Notes under the pieces: model-generated
What the model was told of the DNA's origin: nothing
The model's database searches: none
What the model saw: the letters and a program-made list of their open reading frames with translations, nothing else
Made by a program: the position numbers and the translations under genes
Assembly: GCA_024642805.1 (NCBI GenBank)
Contig: JAHEAK010000195.1
Coordinates: 1 to 5,541, forward strand
Direction of reading: 5' to 3'
Length of the DNA: 5,541 nt
Source: Kofleriaceae bacterium
GTDB taxonomy: Bacteria > Myxococcota_A > Polyangia > Haliangiales > Haliangiaceae
Shown here: positions 1-5,541 of the stretch, piece by piece
Position numbering within the stretch: position 1 is the first letter of the stretch
Layout: every line of letters begins with the position of its first letter

Positions 1-870
1 ACCTTCTTCGATAGCCCCGCAGCGTGGGCGCAACCTGCGCCCGATTCACGGCCCGCACCAGCTCCCAAGCCCGACTACGAAGCGGCCAAAAAGCACTACA
101 CCTTGGCAGAAGAAGCCGCCGCCAAGAAGGACTGGAGCACGGCCGCCAAGGAATACGGCATCGCCTACGACATCACTCGCGATGCGGTGCTCTTCTTCAA
201 GCTCGGCAATGCCTACCAACTCAGCGGCGACTGCACCCGAGCGGTCGAGTACTACGATCGCTATTTGAAAGAAGCCTCCCCTTCGGAGGAGTACACGCTC
301 GACACGCAAAATCGCATGCACGAGTGCCAGAGCAGTCACGCAGCCACCACCAGCGAGAGCGGCCAGAGCAACGGCGATGTCAGCAACGAGGTGAGCGAGG
401 TCGGCGACAGCCCTATCGCACCCACCCTTGGCAACGACGACGCCGATGACGCTCCACAGCCCGAAGGTCAGCCGTCTTTTCTCGACGAAGAAGTGACCTG
501 GCAGCAAACCGCCGCGTGGACTTCGGTCGGCGTATCCGTTGCGCTGCTCAGTGCCAGTGCTGTGCTCGGCCTCTCGGCAAAGAGTCGCGAGGAAGACATC
601 GACAATCTCATCCGCTACACCGACGCCACGGGGCGTCCTGCGCCCTTCAACAGCACCGTGCAGTCGCGCTATGAGACGCTCCAGGACGAAGGGGATCAAC
701 TCAACAGCCTGAGCATGGTGGCCCTGGGCATGGCCGGTGTGAGCACGGTGGCAGCCATTGTCTTCTTTGTCTTGGATGACTCGGCGAGCGAAGAGAGCGC
801 CGGGCTCAGCAGCGTGACCCCTACCGTCGGCAACGACTCCTTTGGCATCAACGCAGGCTTCTCTTTCTAG
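1..870 (+). CDS. Exported TPR protein with two C-terminal membrane segments (5' end missing)
   Basis: The frame is open from the first base, so the gene begins upstream and 289 residues are visible (fragment numbering). Residues 1-10 end in AAWA followed by QPAP, which looks like the end of a signal peptide with cleavage after AWA; the true start is therefore probably only a few tens of bases outside. The TTG at 103 is internal to the TPR region and is not a credible start. A Pro/Ala linker (11-24) leads to two TPR-like helical hairpins at about 26-58 and 62-93; the second fits the TPR spacing well (F66, L68-G69, Y72, A81, Y85). An acidic, Ser/Glu/Asp-rich linker follows (about 94-165). Two hydrophobic segments lie at about 172-193 and 237-258, separated by a charged helical stretch. 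The tail ends in GINAGFSF. The export signal suggests an envelope location with the TPR part outside the cytoplasm. TPRs bind proteins, but no partner or function can be named. This TPR plus two-helix layout recurs in myxobacterial proteins (recalled, not searched). The lipoprotein gene follows after 7 bp. Confidence 0.82.
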   Translation, partial: TFFDSPAAWAQPAPDSRPAPAPKPDYEAAKKHYTLAEEAAAKKDWSTAAKEYGIAYDITRDAVLFFKLGNAYQLSGDCTRAVEYYDRYLKEASPSEEYTLDTQNRMHECQSSHAATTSESGQSNGDVSNEVSEVGDSPIAPTLGNDDADDAPQPEGQPSFLDEEVTWQQTAAWTSVGVSVALLSASAVLGLSAKSREEDIDNLIRYTDATGRPAPFNSTVQSRYETLQDEGDQLNSLSMVALGMAGVSTVAAIVFFVLDDSASEESAGLSSVTPTVGNDSFGINAGFSF

Positions 871-872
871 GA
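869..872 (+). promoter_or_regulatory. Ribosome binding site (AGGA) that selects the lipoprotein start
   Basis: AGGA overlaps the TAG stop of the TPR gene and lies 5 bases before the ATG at 878. It is too close to serve the in-frame ATG at 872, with which it overlaps, so it favours 878 as the start. Stop and ribosome site overlap, which suggests translational coupling of the two genes. Confidence 0.55.
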
Positions 873-877
873 TGTAC

Positions 878-1399
878 ATGACGCACTCACCGACCCAACG
901 CTTCGCTCTGCTGCTCTTCGCTCTGCTCATGATGAGTCCGGGGCTAGCGGGCTGTTTTACCGCCCCAGAGCCGGAATGCGCCTTCGCCTGTGGGGAGGAC
1001 AAAAACTGCCCCAGTGGCTATCGCTGCGCGGGCGACGGCTGGTGCAAGCGCAATGACGTCGATGAGTCCTTCGTGTGCTCGACGGTGTCGCTGGTCGACG
1101 CCGCTGCGGGTGGCGATGGCAATGTCGACCTCGATGCGGCGCTCATCGACGCGGCTCCAGCTGATGCGGCGCTCATCGACGCCGCAGTCATCGACGCCGC
1201 CCCCATTGATGCCGCTATCATCGACGCAGCGCCCATCGACGCAGCGCCCATCGACGCCGCACCCATCGATGCCGCCCCCATTGACGCCGCCCCCATTGAC
1301 GCCGCACCCATCGATGCCGCCCCCATCGATGCCGCCCCCATTGACGCCGCCACGATCGATGCTACGCCCATCGATGCGTCCACGATCGACGCTTCCTAA
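878..1399 (+). CDS. Small lipoprotein with Cys-rich head and (IDAAP)n tail
   Basis: A 173-residue protein of unknown function. Residues 1-25 form a lipoprotein signal peptide: a short Arg-containing n-region, a hydrophobic core (FALLLFALLMM) and the lipobox LAGC with lipidation expected at Cys26. The head (26-68) has six further cysteines (34, 38, 44, 50, 56, 67), including CPSGYRC and DGWC, so disulfides are likely after export. The head resembles short Cys-rich heads of many myxobacterial lipoproteins (recalled). From Asp86 to the end the protein consists of pentapeptides of the IDAAP type, with 18 aspartates at an exact spacing of five. The tail is acidic, has no lysine, arginine or aromatic residue, and probably acts as an extended linker or surface tether; this is inference. 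The start is 878 because of the AGGA five bases before it; 872 (two residues longer) is possible, whereas a TTG at 842 would lie inside the upstream gene. The next gene, after 39 bp, is in the same reading frame, separated by the TAA at 1397. Confidence 0.85.
   Translation: MTHSPTQRFALLLFALLMMSPGLAGCFTAPEPECAFACGEDKNCPSGYRCAGDGWCKRNDVDESFVCSTVSLVDAAAGGDGNVDLDAALIDAAPADAALIDAAVIDAAPIDAAIIDAAPIDAAPIDAAPIDAAPIDAAPIDAAPIDAAPIDAAPIDAATIDATPIDASTIDAS
1133..1396 (+). repeat. 15-bp tandem coding repeat (pentapeptide IDAAP array)
   Basis: The last 88 codons of the lipoprotein are tandem 15-bp units with consensus CCC ATY GAY GCN GCN. An Asp codon occurs every 15 bp from 1133 to 1388 (18 positions). 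The first units vary at the residues before Asp (ALI, APA, ALI, AVI, API, AII). Eight consecutive identical PIDAA units follow at 1232-1351, and the last three drift to Thr/Ser (TIDAT, PIDAS, TIDAS). Units differ by synonymous changes (ATC/ATT, GAC/GAT, GCC/GCA/GCG). The 30 bp at 1262-1291 recur exactly at 1322-1351, and 1247-1276 matches 1292-1321 except for one base, so blocks of several units appear to have been duplicated. Confidence 0.95.
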
Positions 1400-1422
1400 G
1401 ACTTCACGCAGCGCTCCACTTC

Positions 1423-1428
1423 AAGAGG
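1423..1428 (+). promoter_or_regulatory. Ribosome binding site (AAGAGG) of the HEAT-like gene
   Basis: AAGAGG lies 10 bases before the GTG at 1439. It is the only purine-rich motif in the 39-bp spacer after the lipoprotein stop and supports the GTG start. Confidence 0.6.
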
Positions 1429-1438
1429 TACTCAGAAC

Positions 1439-2164
1439 GTGTTTGGACTCTTCAGCAAAGAAAAATCGTTTAACAAGCTCGCCGAACGGGTGACCAATCC
1501 GCTCGCGCAGTCCCTCGACCGCTGGGGTGCCATGGAAAAGCTGCGCGACAAAGGCGACGAGGAGGCCATCTACGCCCTCTGCAAGCGCTTTTCGATCACG
1601 GCCGACAAGACCATCGAAGACCAGCAGGAGAAGGACTGGACCGTGGCGACCTTGGTTGCCCTTGGCCAGGACCGTGCCTTGCCGCCCCTGCGCAGGTACA
1701 TGAAGAATGCCAAGCAGCTTGGCTATGCCCTCAAGGTTCTCGGGCAAATCACCACCGAAGACACGATCTTCGAGGTCATCGACGAAATCTTGGCCGACGA
1801 GGAGCCGGGCTACGTTCGCGACCCCAAGCGACGCATCGATATCATCGAGTGGTTGGGACAATGCGACGCCAACCCCAAAGAGATCGTGGCTCGCGTTCTG
1901 CCCTATGTCGAAGACTTCGACGAGAACGTTCGCTTCAAGAGCATCGAAACCATCACCTACAAGCCCGACCCGAGCGCGGCCGAGACCATTTGCCGAGCTA
2001 TGGTTCGCAGCGAGGAAGAGAGCAAGCGCTTTCAAGTGCGCTGCGCCGAGCTGCTTGCCGAGAAGGCCTGGCCCGTCGGTAGCCACAAGGCCGAAGTGCA
2101 GGCACTACTGCCAACCATCCTCGATAAGTTCAGCCTCGAAGGCGACACCCTGAAAGCCCACTGA
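1439..2164 (+). CDS. HEAT-repeat-like cytoplasmic protein upstream of carB
   Basis: A 241-residue protein without signal peptide or membrane segment, so probably cytoplasmic. After a short basic/hydrophobic N-terminus (MFGLFSKEK) it consists of about six alpha-helical hairpins of 25-34 residues, at roughly 30-54, 67-91, 92-120, 130-159, 162-191 and 196-229. They follow the HEAT/Armadillo pattern: a helix with Ala/Leu/Val, a turn, then a second helix, as in TVATLVALGQDRALPPLRRYM and NVRFKSIETI...SAAETICRAM. Such solenoids are protein-binding scaffolds; no catalytic motif is visible and no partner can be named. I recall similar small HEAT proteins in myxobacteria but cannot check this. The GTG start is well fixed: an in-frame TAA lies 42 bases upstream, no ATG lies between, and AAGAGG is correctly placed. 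The stop is 2 bp before carB, so the two genes are almost certainly co-transcribed. A role linked to CarB is possible but only inferred from position. Confidence 0.82.
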   Translation: MFGLFSKEKSFNKLAERVTNPLAQSLDRWGAMEKLRDKGDEEAIYALCKRFSITADKTIEDQQEKDWTVATLVALGQDRALPPLRRYMKNAKQLGYALKVLGQITTEDTIFEVIDEILADEEPGYVRDPKRRIDIIEWLGQCDANPKEIVARVLPYVEDFDENVRFKSIETITYKPDPSAAETICRAMVRSEEESKRFQVRCAELLAEKAWPVGSHKAEVQALLPTILDKFSLEGDTLKAH

Positions 2165-2166
2165 AC

Positions 2167-5367
<3,201 letters not shown>

Positions 5368-5382
5368 CTCTTCTTCAATCTC

Positions 5383-5387
5383 AGGAA
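5383..5387 (+). promoter_or_regulatory. Ribosome binding site (AGGAA) of greA
   Basis: AGGAA lies 5 bases before the ATG at 5393, inside the 25-bp carB-greA spacer. That spacer has no inverted repeat or T-run that could act as a terminator. Confidence 0.65.
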
Positions 5388-5392
5388 TTCTC

Positions 5393-5541
5393 ATGGCAGA
5401 CAAACGACCAATGACGCCCGCAGGCCACGCGCAACTCAAAGCCGAGCTGCGCAAACTCAAAGACGTGGACCGCCCGGCCAACGCAAAAGCGATCGAAGTC
5501 GCCAGGGGGCACGGCGATCTCAGTGAGAACGCCGACTACGA
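5393..5541 (+). CDS. greA: Transcription elongation factor GreA (N-terminal part, cut by window end)
   Basis: 49 complete codons are visible before the window ends. GreA enters the secondary channel of RNA polymerase and stimulates cleavage of backtracked transcripts. The visible part is the start of the N-terminal coiled coil: the PMTPAGHAQLKAEL segment corresponds to PMTLRGAEKLREEL of E. coli GreA, followed by the RPANAKAI helix and the coiled-coil tip HGDLSENADY. The tip carries the two acidic residues, D42 and E45, that correspond to D41 and E44 of E. coli GreA and help hold the catalytic Mg2+ in the polymerase. HGDLSENA fits GreA better than GreB, which has a LGDRSENA-type tip. The ATG is preceded by AGGAA at good spacing. 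It follows carB by 25 bp; carB-greA adjacency is also known from pseudomonads (carA-carB-greA), so co-transcription is likely. Confidence 0.93.
   Translation, partial: MADKRPMTPAGHAQLKAELRKLKDVDRPANAKAIEVARGHGDLSENADY

Noticed and set aside
46..1002. 318-codon open frame on the - strand across the TPR gene and the lipoprotein start
   Set aside because: The + strand frames have a TPR motif, a lipobox and fitting ribosome sites; the antisense product has no recognisable domain and spans two genes.
1018..1383. Antisense and + frame shadow proteins over the repeat (ASMGA-type and Ser/Thr/Pro/Arg-rich)
   Set aside because: A 15-bp repeat is open in several frames at once. Only the 878 frame has a signal peptide, lipobox and conserved Cys head.
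1133..1396. Classical pentapeptide-repeat (A[D/N]LXX) beta-helix
   Set aside because: The period is five, but Asp is followed by Ala rather than a central Leu/Phe, and Pro recurs in each core unit, which does not fit the usual consensus.
1133..1396. CRISPR array or regulatory direct repeats
   Set aside because: Units are 15 bp, contiguous without spacers, in phase with codons and vary synonymously, so this is a coding repeat.
1400..1438. Terminator between lipoprotein and HEAT-like gene
   Set aside because: No stable inverted repeat followed by a T-run is present in the 39 bp.

Overview
This GC-rich window carries five protein genes, all on the + strand and packed almost without gaps. In order they are: the 3' part of an exported TPR protein with two membrane segments; a small lipoprotein ending in a perfectly periodic Asp/Ala/Pro/Ile repeat; a cytoplasmic HEAT-repeat-like protein; a complete carB (large subunit of carbamoyl-phosphate synthetase); and the first 49 codons of greA. 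Both outer genes run off the window edges. I see no RNA genes, insertion sequences, CRISPR arrays or convincing intrinsic terminators. No gene-free stretch exceeds 39 bp.

The probable source is a Myxococcota ('deltaproteobacterial') organism. The arguments are the strong G/C preference at third codon positions, the TPR plus two-membrane-helix protein with a short Gly/Phe-rich C-terminus, and the small lipoprotein with a Cys-rich head (CPSGYRC..DGWC) followed by an IDAAP-type low-complexity tail. These architectures are frequent in that phylum. The assignment rests on recalled resemblance and is not proven by the window.

Layout: positions 1-870 and 878-1399 form an envelope pair separated by only 7 bp. 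A 39-bp spacer without a visible terminator leads to the HEAT-like gene (1439-2164), whose stop lies 2 bp before the GTG of carB (2167-5367). greA starts 25 bp after carB. The HEAT/carB/greA block looks like one transcription unit, and the envelope pair may belong to it. carA, the usual upstream partner of carB, is absent; the HEAT-like gene occupies that place.

Functionally, CarB makes carbamoyl phosphate for pyrimidine and arginine synthesis, using ammonia delivered by CarA. GreA rescues backtracked RNA polymerase. The roles of the TPR protein, the lipoprotein and the HEAT-like protein are unknown. The points most worth a second look are the 18-fold aspartate periodicity of the lipoprotein tail and the close HEAT-carB coupling.
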